Source: a virus. Taken from it: a DNA stretch of 50,328 bases. The position numbers and the translations under genes are program-made. Location of the stretch: positions 1 to 50,328 of IMG/VR virus record IMGVR_UViG_3300037200_000052; one strand, given 5' to 3'. Positions 22,272 to 29,250 of this stretch are shown here, piece after piece. The notes beneath the pieces are model-generated. The model worked only from the letters and a program-made list of their open reading frames with translations, was not told where the DNA came from and searched no databases. Numbering within the stretch: the stretch's first letter is position 1; every line of letters begins with the position of its first letter.

Positions 22272-23103
22272 GGTGAGCCTTTCGTTTCACTTTTCCGGGT
22301 ACGCTCCAGATAAAATTCCGAAGCATTGATTCCAGTTCGTCCCTGGTTCCCCCCGCTTTCAAAAAATCGCGCAGGTCTTTGCCGACGGGCGGAAATACTA
22401 TCACGCTCGGTACGGTCAAGACCTTCTGTAGTTTCTCCGCACCACGTAACCCGGCCTCGTTCTCGTCCACGTCGGCGCAAATAACAACTCGCCGGATACG
22501 GTTGAGTCTCACGTACTCGACTGCCATCTCGTCACACGCGCTGCAATTTGGCCTGCCAATCGCGCCCAGTCCTAGCGTCAGGGCGGCACTGAGACTGGTT
22601 GGGCCTTCCACCAGCCAAAGCGGTTGCTTGTTGTCTACGGGCATCGTGGAGCGAAATAACGCGTTCCTTGAGCCGGTCCATGCGTATTTGTCGCCTTCCA
22701 GTGTCCTTATCCGTATCCCGACGATCTTCCCCTTGGCGTCGTACATCGGGAACCCCCAAGCTTGGCGCTCCGGTATCCAACATGCCCCAATCATCCACAA
22801 TGCCCCGCCTTCAACGCCCAAGGCATCGCCAAGCTCGTTAACCCGTTTCGGTGTTGTCTTGTCCTTCCATCCTCGCCACAAGGCTCCGGCGTCGATTGTG
22901 ACGGGTTTTTTAGGCTTCCGCGTTACGGGAATTCCCGCAACGGGGTTCGCGGCCGTATGCAACCATCCGCCGTTTTTCAGCGGCCTGTCACTCGTCAGTC
23001 TCATGCAACAGTATTTCCCATCATCCGTGTACGTGCACCAGTCCGGTTTCTTGCACCCTTCGCATGGTCGTTTCTTGCTGACTCTGTGCCAGACCTGATT
23101 CAT
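22264..23103 (-). CDS. DnaG-type primase with zinc finger and TOPRIM domain
   Basis: About 279 residues from ATG 23103, which overlaps the upstream TGA as ATGA; an ATG at 23118 is possible. A Cys cluster (CEGCKKPDWCTYTDDGKYCC) forms the N-terminal zinc finger. The TOPRIM core has the acidic motif in LWLVEGPTSLSAALTLGLGA and the D-x-D in VVICADVDENEAGLRGAEKL. It makes primers for phage replication. The helicase-binding C-terminal domain is lacking; the helicase genes flank it instead. Confidence 0.8.
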   Translation of the reverse strand: MNQVWHRVSKKRPCEGCKKPDWCTYTDDGKYCCMRLTSDRPLKNGGWLHTAANPVAGIPVTRKPKKPVTIDAGALWRGWKDKTTPKRVNELGDALGVEGGALWMIGACWIPERQAWGFPMYDAKGKIVGIRIRTLEGDKYAWTGSRNALFRSTMPVDNKQPLWLVEGPTSLSAALTLGLGAIGRPNCSACDEMAVEYVRLNRIRRVVICADVDENEAGLRGAEKLQKVLTVPSVIVFPPVGKDLRDFLKAGGTRDELESMLRNFIWSVPGKVKRKAHHV

Positions 23104-23234
23104 CTTCCGTAAAACCATCCTTCGCAGTCGGTATGAAGATATACGTCAAACTCCGTGCCGGTCTTTTCTCTGACCAGTACCCAGTGGACCGGGTTTTCGG
23201 TTACGGGTTTGTTGCAGTGGAAGCAGAGGGTCAG
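23100..23234 (-). CDS. 44-aa zinc-binding protein with probable CTG start
   Basis: The frame (LTLCFHCNKPVTENPVHWVL) is bounded upstream by a stop with no ATG, GTG or TTG available. A CTG at 23234 overlaps the helicase stop (CTGA) and has GGAG seven bases ahead. The end overlaps the primase ATG (ATGA). C-x-x-C and H-x-x-x-C near the end suggest a zinc site. If the CTG is not used, the frame would be untranslated. Confidence 0.5.
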   Translation of the reverse strand: MTLCFHCNKPVTENPVHWVLVREKTGTEFDVYLHTDCEGWFYGR

Positions 23235-25003
23235 ATCAAATCTCCGTTGGTTTCAGATTGTGGAATTTTGTTGTTGACACCAGAAAAATTTTGCCCTATA
23301 TCCGGATCCACGTTGCAAGTATGAGAGTCAGATTGGGTGTCTGGTGGTTGAGTTGCAGTCTGGTCGTTTCCTTCTGGCCAGCGTTTCCCGTTCTTAACAC
23401 ATCCATCAATCAGGCGGGAGGCTTCCCACTTCACCAGATTCGGATCGTCGTACACTTCCTTCGGAGCCTTGCAATACTTTAGAAAGTTTCGCTGCGGTAG
23501 AGTCGCTGAAATCAGTTCCTTGTGTCGGGTGAGGTTCTCCATGATGGTGTGATCGTCCGGGTTCCATCCGTTCTTGATGAGCCGATCCCTCTGTTTCCGG
23601 CTGAGGCGTGGCCCCTGTTGAAACCCTTCCCATTTCTGGGCGTGTTTGTGGTAAGCCTCAAAGGGATCAACGTAGGTTGCGCGGAATGACGCTTTCGCTT
23701 TGATGCCTTTTCTGACTTCCGTTTCCGCGTCAATCAGTTCCGCCAATATATCCCCGCGTCCGGCTTTCTCGACTTTCTCTCTGGCCTTGGCCTTGGCTTC
23801 CTCGGAGAAATTCCCACCCAACACGTCAACGCTGCTTATTGTCAGTTTGTGGCGTAGAGCGTTCCCCTTGAAATCCAGTACCAACACATTCGGTTTCGGA
23901 CTGGCGGCGATGGCGGAACGCCTCTCCTCAGCGGTCGGATATTGGTCTACCAGTCCGCTCAATGGTCGAGTGCCACGCCCCAACATCTGAGTGTAAAGCG
24001 ACCGGCTCAAAGTCGGGCGTGCAACAACGATTGCCTCAATGCCGGGAACATCGACACCCTCAGTCACGACTCCAACATTAACGAGAAACTGAATCTCTCC
24101 GTTATGAAACCTCTTGAATGTATCCCGTCGTGTATCCTCCGGTGTATTACCAAAAACGGTTGCTGCACAATTGGGTTTATACCGATTGAAAATCTCTGCA
24201 TACCGTTCAGCCTGCTTGACAGTGACGGCAAACACAAGCGTCCGCTTGTCGCCCACGGTCTGTAAGGTTGAGTCCGCGATTCCCAAAAGAGGCTTTTCTT
24301 CCTCCAGCACATCTGCCAGATCGCGCTGGTTGAAATCTCCGGCCGTTACCCGGCAATTCGAGAAGTCCAACCCGTCAATTTTCACCAGGCGTTGATCGAC
24401 ATTGACGAGCCAGCCTTCCTGTATCAGATATTGAATGTGGATATTGAAGGCTACGGCGTCGATGATTCTCGCCAGTGCTTTTCCATCGTGACGGTCGGGA
24501 GTGGCGCTGCATCCGAAAAACTTCAGGTTCTGATTTTGCTTGAAGTGATTGATGATTGTCTGGAATTTTGGCGAGACGAAATGGTGCACCTCATCGACCC
24601 ACAGCATTTCAAACTCAGCCGGGTCAAACCGTTTCAATCTAGCCCCATCTCGTGAGTACAAAGTTTGGGGCGTACCTATCACCACTTGATTTCGGTTCCA
24701 CAGCTTCACGGAAGCGCAGCGATCCGCTTTTTCGATGTCGGCTCGGATTCCAAATTGCGCCAGCCGATTCCTGGCTTGTTCGACAAGTTCGTTTCTGTGA
24801 CATACCACGAATGTCCGGCAACCACGACGACGGATCAGTTCGCAGGCTACCTGAGTCTTGCCGCCACCAGTTGCCATGCAACCCAAAACAGAGTTGTGGG
24901 TCTGCCATTTCGATTCGACATCATCAGCCGCTTGCACCTGATAGGGACGCAACACACATGGAGATTCCGGCTTTGCTACCAGCGTGAAAAGGTCTTCAGT
25001 CAC
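23231..25003 (-). CDS. SF2 helicase, type III restriction-like
   Basis: In this 590-residue protein Walker A (ATGGGKT, residues 44-50), DEVHHF, GCSATPDRHD, EGVDVPGIEA and QMLGRGTRPL give the full set of SF2 motifs as in UvrB/RES-type helicases. The C-terminal 200 residues are unique and helical, perhaps for DNA or partner binding. The start is GTG 25003 in a GTGA overlap with the upstream gene. Confidence 0.85.
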   Translation of the reverse strand: MTEDLFTLVAKPESPCVLRPYQVQAADDVESKWQTHNSVLGCMATGGGKTQVACELIRRRGCRTFVVCHRNELVEQARNRLAQFGIRADIEKADRCASVKLWNRNQVVIGTPQTLYSRDGARLKRFDPAEFEMLWVDEVHHFVSPKFQTIINHFKQNQNLKFFGCSATPDRHDGKALARIIDAVAFNIHIQYLIQEGWLVNVDQRLVKIDGLDFSNCRVTAGDFNQRDLADVLEEEKPLLGIADSTLQTVGDKRTLVFAVTVKQAERYAEIFNRYKPNCAATVFGNTPEDTRRDTFKRFHNGEIQFLVNVGVVTEGVDVPGIEAIVVARPTLSRSLYTQMLGRGTRPLSGLVDQYPTAEERRSAIAASPKPNVLVLDFKGNALRHKLTISSVDVLGGNFSEEAKAKAREKVEKAGRGDILAELIDAETEVRKGIKAKASFRATYVDPFEAYHKHAQKWEGFQQGPRLSRKQRDRLIKNGWNPDDHTIMENLTRHKELISATLPQRNFLKYCKAPKEVYDDPNLVKWEASRLIDGCVKNGKRWPEGNDQTATQPPDTQSDSHTCNVDPDIGQNFSGVNNKIPQSETNGDLI

Positions 25004-25809
25004 TTCTTTTTACCTGGTGAACACGTCTCGAAAAGATACTTGGACAGAAACCCGCGTCCATAACACCGTGTGCAATTCTTGGTGTTCAATCCCCGGCAGA
25101 CATCGCACACGGCATGGGGAATCATCTGTTTCAGGGAAAATCGCAGGGCTTCAATGTCGCTCATGGTCGTATTGGAAAGCTCTCGACTGGCCGGCTCTCG
25201 TTTGTTTGGAGGACAATCCAGATCGCCCACCATGGCCTTCACTTCACCAAGCATCGACCACACCTTCTTGCCGAGTTCCTCTGCTGTCCGCCAGTCCAAC
25301 AAAATCTTTTCGGGAATCGGTGTCCCAAGTTTGTCGAGTTGGATAATGGGTTTTTCTTCGATTTTGGCAGCAGCCTCTTTGACTTCGGTTTTTGCAGCCT
25401 CAATATCCTTTGGTTTGCCACTCTTCGCGCGGGCCAAAATATCGACCTGTTTTGCCGTTGGAATGCCATCCAGAATCTTGCGGGTGGCTGGCGCCAAATT
25501 CTCCACTTTTGCTAAGGTTTCGGGGGTGCCGGGTGCAACTAATTGCACCGCAGTTTTGTCATCCAAAAGCGCTTTTAGTTCGACAATTCGTTGACCCGTT
25601 TTGTAGAGTTGTCGCGCCCATTCCTCGGTGAAACCGCATGATTCCACAAAGTCCTTCCAAGTGTCATGGTGGAGCTTCCACACGCCCGTTGTTTTGGCTT
25701 CGTAATACACTTGGGAAAATAAAATCGTGTGTTTCGCCCAAGAACTGAGGGTCTGGTGAATGCGACGATAATCTTTTTCGGTTGCTGTTGCGGCGAGAGG
25801 GGATGGCAT
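25000..25809 (-). CDS. Helical phage protein with C-terminal DnaJ-like zinc knuckles
   Basis: About 269 residues from ATG 25809 (MPSPLAATATEKDYRRIHQT), just after the stop of the gene upstream. Residues 10-150 resemble the DUF3102-like helical proteins found in phages and plasmids (WKDFVESCGFTEEWARQLYKTG). The C-terminus has CDVCRGLNTKNCTRCYGRGF, a double CxxC as in DnaJ. A 66-bp part of the gene recurs inverted at 14838-14903. Function unknown; DNA binding is likely. Confidence 0.6.
   Translation of the reverse strand: MPSPLAATATEKDYRRIHQTLSSWAKHTILFSQVYYEAKTTGVWKLHHDTWKDFVESCGFTEEWARQLYKTGQRIVELKALLDDKTAVQLVAPGTPETLAKVENLAPATRKILDGIPTAKQVDILARAKSGKPKDIEAAKTEVKEAAAKIEEKPIIQLDKLGTPIPEKILLDWRTAEELGKKVWSMLGEVKAMVGDLDCPPNKREPASRELSNTTMSDIEALRFSLKQMIPHAVCDVCRGLNTKNCTRCYGRGFLSKYLFETCSPGKKK
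25485..25550 (-). repeat. 66-bp repeat, genic copy
   Basis: Exact inverse copy of 14838-14903. Here it lies in frame in the gene at 25000-25809, so this is the probable source. Confidence 0.85.
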
Positions 25810-25810
25810 A

Positions 25811-26038
25811 TCAATTCCTCTCGTTCTGCAATGTTTCGGCGGCGGCAATTATCTCATCGACTTGTTGTTGACCCCACAACTTGTAATGCTTTCGCATCCA
25901 ATCCCACCGAGGCCCTGCTCCATCCTTGTGATCGCGAACATCTCGGAAACCCAAACCCTTATCTAGTATGTCAGCTCTGCATCCCGCCGAATCGTCCACA
26001 GACACAATCATTGTCAGTATCTCCTTGGCGTACATCAT
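25811..26038 (-). CDS. Small unknown protein, 75 aa
   Basis: ATG 26038 follows CCGGAAATTCAC. The product (MMYAKEILTMIVSVDDSAGC...) has WDWMRKHYKLWGQQQVDEII and a helical end. It is encoded tightly between its neighbours in the early operon. No family is recognised. Confidence 0.55.
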   Translation of the reverse strand: MMYAKEILTMIVSVDDSAGCRADILDKGLGFRDVRDHKDGAGPRWDWMRKHYKLWGQQQVDEIIAAAETLQNERN

Positions 26039-26049
26039 GTGAATTTCCG

Positions 26050-26064
26050 GTAGTGGGCTACTTT
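26050..26064 (+). repeat. Dispersed 15-bp repeat, copy b
   Basis: GTAGTGGGCTACTTT, identical to copy a. It covers the stop of the gene at 26058-26414 and, with copy c, frames that gene as an inverted pair. Confidence 0.55.
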
Positions 26065-26414
26065 GTATACAGCGTTTCTTTTTCCTTTACCGAAATGAAT
26101 GCCAAGGCACTAATTTCAGCGGGCGGCTCATTTCCCCAATGTTCTGTATATTCTTCCCCACAATTCAGCCTTTCGTCGGGCCATAGCTGACAAAACGATT
26201 GATGTCTATCAAGCGTGCGCAGATGCAGGTGAATCGTCTGGCACCGCAGGCATCGTTTAATCGTCTCTGCCGAGCCATCAAACACCGTGTTGATTCTGGC
26301 GTAATGCTGACCCTTCGGTATAGACTCTTTACAGGCATCACAGGTATGAGCCTTATTCGCCTTCACCGATTTCTCGTTATAAACAGCGTATTGTTCGTCG
26401 CATTCGTAGCTCAT
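26058..26414 (-). CDS. Cys/His-rich zinc-binding protein, 118 aa
   Basis: The N-terminal half has CDACKESIPKGQHYARIN and CLRCQTIHLHLRTLDRH, two CxxC pairs typical of a zinc domain found in small phage proteins. The C-terminus is hydrophilic. The gene is framed by inverted copies of the 15-bp repeat and preceded by the interleaved dyads at 26471-26569. It could be a cassette inserted into the early operon. Confidence 0.65.
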   Translation of the reverse strand: MSYECDEQYAVYNEKSVKANKAHTCDACKESIPKGQHYARINTVFDGSAETIKRCLRCQTIHLHLRTLDRHQSFCQLWPDERLNCGEEYTEHWGNEPPAEISALAFISVKEKETLYTK

Positions 26415-26423
26415 TTTTAACCT

Positions 26424-26573
26424 TCAATTCTCAAAATAGCCCACTACCGAATTTCCCCCACTCTGAAAAGACAACCCGGTCGCGTCAAGCTGGTCGCAAG
26501 AATGGAATGGGGTGAGGCCCACACTCCTGCGCGACCGGGTTGTAAATTGTTGATTGAAGCGACCAGCTTTCAT
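26424..26573 (-). CDS. Doubtful 49-aa ORF across the dyad region
   Basis: The frame MKAGRFNQQFTTRSRRSVGL to VVGYFEN is open over the whole structured segment, but the GGGAG directly abuts the ATG and the composition is unremarkable. It may be an accident of the repeats. Confidence 0.2.
   Translation of the reverse strand: MKAGRFNQQFTTRSRRSVGLTPFHSCDQLDATGLSFQSGGNSVVGYFEN
26433..26447 (-). repeat. Dispersed 15-bp repeat, copy c
   Basis: On the minus strand it reads GTAGTGGGCTATTTT, one mismatch from copy b, with which it shares an AATTTC-like flank. Confidence 0.55.
26471..26569. other. Two interleaved perfect dyads (pseudoknot-like or switch element)
   Basis: The 14-bp arms ACAACCCGGTCGCG (26471-26484) and CGCGACCGGGTTGT (26530-26543) interlock with the 11-bp arms AAGCTGGTCGC (26487-26497) and GCGACCAGCTT (26559-26569). 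The order 5'A-5'B-3'A-3'B is that of a pseudoknot or of mutually exclusive hairpins. On the minus strand the last arm is followed by CTTTTC. It lies in the leader of the zinc-protein gene. Confidence 0.6.
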
Positions 26574-26605
26574 CTCCCCCACCCTCTCACAAAATTCTAT
26601 TTCCT

Positions 26606-26638
26606 GTCAACGCCTTTCATGGAATCCTGCAACTCAAA
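26606..26638. repeat. 33-bp direct repeat, copy 1
   Basis: Identical to 26677-26709, with a period of 71 bp. It lies at the 3' end of the nuclease-like gene and partly beyond its stop. Confidence 0.85.
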
Positions 26639-27021
26639 CCTTGGTACATGCCCGCCAAAAACATCACGGCATCGACGTCAACGCCTTTCATGGAATCCTG
26701 CAACTCAAATCTCCACACCATTGCCCGACGGATCATGTCCACCGTGGATTGAAGTGTCACATCCTTGGGTTGGACGTAAATTATCCTCCAACCCATTTGA
26801 GCCAGTTCGTTCAGCTTCTCGTATTCCTTGAGCAACGCGGCCCCTTGGGTGTGCCGGCCTCTCACGAACAATCCCCCTTGGACTTCCACCGCCACACGTT
26901 CAGCCGGGAAAGCGATGTCCAGTTTCCACTTACGATCTTTATGAAATTTGTATTCAAATATCGGCGTAGGCAATCCACATTGTTCGTAGTACGCTGTGAC
27001 GATCTTCGTGTTGTACTTCAT
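26617..27021 (-). CDS. PD-(D/E)XK-type endonuclease, C-terminus altered by duplication
   Basis: 134 residues from ATG 27021 (MKYNTKIVTAYYEQCG). The core FEYKFHKDRKWKLDIAFPAE then VAVEVQGG matches the D...E-x-Q pattern of restriction-like nucleases of the VSR/VRR-NUC type. MGWRIIYVQPKDV supplies the later strand. The ending is odd: a 33-bp direct repeat with a 71-bp period shifts the frame, so the last residues (YQGLSCRIP) replace an ancestral end that would have read GVDRK. The core is intact. Confidence 0.65.
   Translation of the reverse strand: MKYNTKIVTAYYEQCGLPTPIFEYKFHKDRKWKLDIAFPAERVAVEVQGGLFVRGRHTQGAALLKEYEKLNELAQMGWRIIYVQPKDVTLQSTVDMIRRAMVWRFELQDSMKGVDVDAVMFLAGMYQGLSCRIP
26677..26709. 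repeat. 33-bp direct repeat, copy 2
   Basis: Second copy of the repeat at 26606-26638, in frame in the nuclease gene. Confidence 0.85.
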
Positions 27022-27025
27022 CTCA

Positions 27026-27631
27026 CTACCCTTTCGTCCCTGGCTTGGGCGAGTCGAGGAAGGAGGCTCTTTTGCGGGCGATCTCATCGGCAAGTGGCCT
27101 TAAGACTTCCAAGTCGTACTCATCAATGCCAGTGAAATCAATCGCACCATATGCCTTCAATACATCCTCAGCCACCTGCTTTTGGTCATGTGCCCTGATG
27201 AACGTGGCGACGGCCAAATAATATCCCCTACGAAACTCACTCACTCCAAATCCACCTCGCTTGTCCTTCTCTTTTGCCGTGCTCGGGCAGTCACCACGTT
27301 TGTTCCTGACCAGCATTTCGGTCAGGTGTTCGTGGAGGGCTTCCAACTCCTTAACCTTTGCCGCCAGCGTGAAAGCATCTTGGCCGTGGGCGCGGGTGTG
27401 CTCGACGATTATTTTCGCACACTCCTTCCTGATTTCACCCGGTGCTGAATGAGCACTTCGGTGATGATAGACAAGTTCTGCCGCCTCCATCTCCTGCTTC
27501 GTCGGCTCCCCCGTGCAAGGCTGGCTGAGTGCGGCGAGGTCGGATTCAGCGGCTAAGGCACGGCGCTTCCACATATCAAGTTCACTTTCTAGTGATTCCC
27601 TTTGATCGTACTTCAGTTGTTCATAGTCCAT
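27026..27631 (-). CDS. Coiled-coil protein of the early operon, 201 aa
   Basis: The N-terminal part (QRESLESELDMWKRRALAAES) and residues 85-110 (AAKVKELEALHEHLTEMLVR) are coiled coil. The rest is helical and acidic. A good AGGGAGA site precedes ATG 27631. No family is recognised; it lies between an unknown Cys-containing protein and the nuclease. Confidence 0.6.
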   Translation of the reverse strand: MDYEQLKYDQRESLESELDMWKRRALAAESDLAALSQPCTGEPTKQEMEAAELVYHHRSAHSAPGEIRKECAKIIVEHTRAHGQDAFTLAAKVKELEALHEHLTEMLVRNKRGDCPSTAKEKDKRGGFGVSEFRRGYYLAVATFIRAHDQKQVAEDVLKAYGAIDFTGIDEYDLEVLRPLADEIARKRASFLDSPKPGTKG

Positions 27632-27661
27632 CAGTCTCTCCCTTGGTCTTGGTGTTCAGGG

Positions 27662-28339
27662 TCATCGTAGCCCACCGCCCGAAGGACATGGGGCGTTGAG
27701 GATGGCGTGTAGACATCTCTGCCCAATTTCACCGACTGTTTGGTCGTTCAATCCTATCTCTTTTAGATAGGCCGCACCACACGCCTCTCTCTGCAACCGA
27801 CAAGCCTCCGCCCTGCGCTGCTCCACCGTCTCTGCCGTTGCGGGAGGAGTCAGGGAAGCGAGTTGTTCCTTCAGCCTGTTCGTGTGACTGATGAACATCT
27901 CACGCTCTTGGTTGCAGTAAGACAATCGTCGTATCAGGTTCTCCACGCAAGTCATTGCTGGCATGTCCTCTTGCCAACCGCAGATCGTACAGGTTTTGAG
28001 CCCGCTATCGACCGCCACATCCAGCTTGTGTTTGGCCTCATACTTCGCCCGCGTGAGGGAGGCGACTTCGTAAGCCAACTTTCTGAAGTCATCGTAAGTT
28101 TCAGGTTTGTACAAGTGTATGGCAGGTGTATTAGTAGCCAGCCACTTTTCCACAAAGAGTTTCACATCCTCCCCCACCGGCTGCTTGTCAGCCTCGGCTT
28201 GGGAGTACTCAAGTACACTTCGGATTACCGCCTCCAAAGCATCACGAGCGACAACTGTGTCGATGACGCGGCGCCCTTCCCGCTGGTATCGGTCTGCCAA
28301 TTCTCTCACGGTCTGTTCGTTGATCGGTTTCGTGGTCAT
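27662..28339 (-). CDS. Unknown protein with CxxC pairs, 225 aa
   Basis: The start is ATG 28339, in an ATGA overlap and behind GGAG at 7 nt. The helical N-terminus (NEQTVRELADRYQREGRRVI) is followed by a Cys block LKTCTICGWQEDMPAMTC near residue 115. The C-terminal part holds paired Cys (ACRLQREACGAAYL). No family is recognised. Confidence 0.6.
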   Translation of the reverse strand: MTTKPINEQTVRELADRYQREGRRVIDTVVARDALEAVIRSVLEYSQAEADKQPVGEDVKLFVEKWLATNTPAIHLYKPETYDDFRKLAYEVASLTRAKYEAKHKLDVAVDSGLKTCTICGWQEDMPAMTCVENLIRRLSYCNQEREMFISHTNRLKEQLASLTPPATAETVEQRRAEACRLQREACGAAYLKEIGLNDQTVGEIGQRCLHAILNAPCPSGGGLR

Positions 28340-28593
28340 GGGGTCACTCCAAACTTTCTCTCGCATTTTTGCATCCGTCGCTTGGCGGAATCCATTTCCG
28401 AACATGCTTCGTCAAACTTGTCTTGGGCGCGCAGAACCAGAAACGCTCTCGCGTCGCTCATGGCATCGAAAAAGTGGTGACGAATAGTTCCGTCCGCGAA
28501 TGTGTCTGGGACTTTGTTCCATGGCTTGATTGTGTCCTGCCAATTATCTACCTTGAAGGCGTATATGTGGGCCTTATCATATTCGTCACTCAT
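28336..28593 (-). CDS. Small unknown protein, 85 aa
   Basis: MSDEYDKAHIYAFKVDNWQD starts after AAGGAG. The first half is beta-like with W and H; the second is a helix (ARAFLVLRAQDKFDEACSEM). It is coupled on both sides. Confidence 0.6.
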   Translation of the reverse strand: MSDEYDKAHIYAFKVDNWQDTIKPWNKVPDTFADGTIRHHFFDAMSDARAFLVLRAQDKFDEACSEMDSAKRRMQKCERKFGVTP

Positions 28594-29041
28594 GTCTTGT
28601 CTCCTTGGGGTTCGTCGTCAGTCCAGCGGCCAGTAGCAAGACCACAGCGATGGCGAGTGATGGAGATTTGGATTCGTGATTGTACGTCCGCATCACCGAG
28701 CCGTCCGGTTTCCACAGCGAGAAACCATGCAAGCCAGTCAAGCCGTCATACGTCAATTCCCAGTTCCAGTCCTTCTTTGCCTGCAACAACGGAGCGATGG
28801 CATCCAGGGATGAGGCGTAGTCTGGCACCGGCATTCCCTCAACCTGACTTCCACAGCCCTCGCTATGAATGTCATGCTTCTCATCAAACGCAACAAATGC
28901 TGACGCAACTTCTCTGTCGCATTTTGGACAATACCAACCTTCGGTTTGCAGCCCCTCCATCTCCGCCATCATCCGATTGAAAGCCTCGTGGTTACCGGAC
29001 TCGGCCAGTTTTGCGGCATCTAGGATTGCTTGAAGGGTCAT
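28586..29041 (-). CDS. Zinc ribbon plus phage ABA-sandwich-like protein
   Basis: 151 residues. Near residue 37 CPKCD and the later GCGS suggest a zinc ribbon. The second half (YASSLDAIAPLLQAKKDWNW, then NHESKSPSLAIAVVLLLAAG) has the layout of the phage ABA sandwich domain: a helix, strands and a long final helix. Its role in phages is not known. Confidence 0.6.
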   Translation of the reverse strand: MTLQAILDAAKLAESGNHEAFNRMMAEMEGLQTEGWYCPKCDREVASAFVAFDEKHDIHSEGCGSQVEGMPVPDYASSLDAIAPLLQAKKDWNWELTYDGLTGLHGFSLWKPDGSVMRTYNHESKSPSLAIAVVLLLAAGLTTNPKETRHE

Positions 29042-29043
29042 GG

Positions 29044-29250
29044 CTAGATGTTGAATCCTCTCACGTTTTCCGGACTGAAATACTTGCTGGTTGAACCGCC
29101 CAAATTTGAATCCTTGACCTCAATCTTGCACCCGACTCCCTGCACAATCCGGGTCTGACCGCATTGGCCTGACCTCATCTCGGCTTGTACGGCGCGGCGT
29201 AGGTCGCCGGGGAGATCCTCAAGCGGAATCCATTCCCATTCGGTAATCAT
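29044..29250 (-). CDS. Small unknown protein, 68 aa
   Basis: MITEWEWIPLEDLPGDLRRA begins at an ATGA overlap with the ATPase gene. The frame encodes short strands and one helix. It is a typical small early gene with no family match. Confidence 0.55.
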   Translation of the reverse strand: MITEWEWIPLEDLPGDLRRAVQAEMRSGQCGQTRIVQGVGCKIEVKDSNLGGSTSKYFSPENVRGFNI

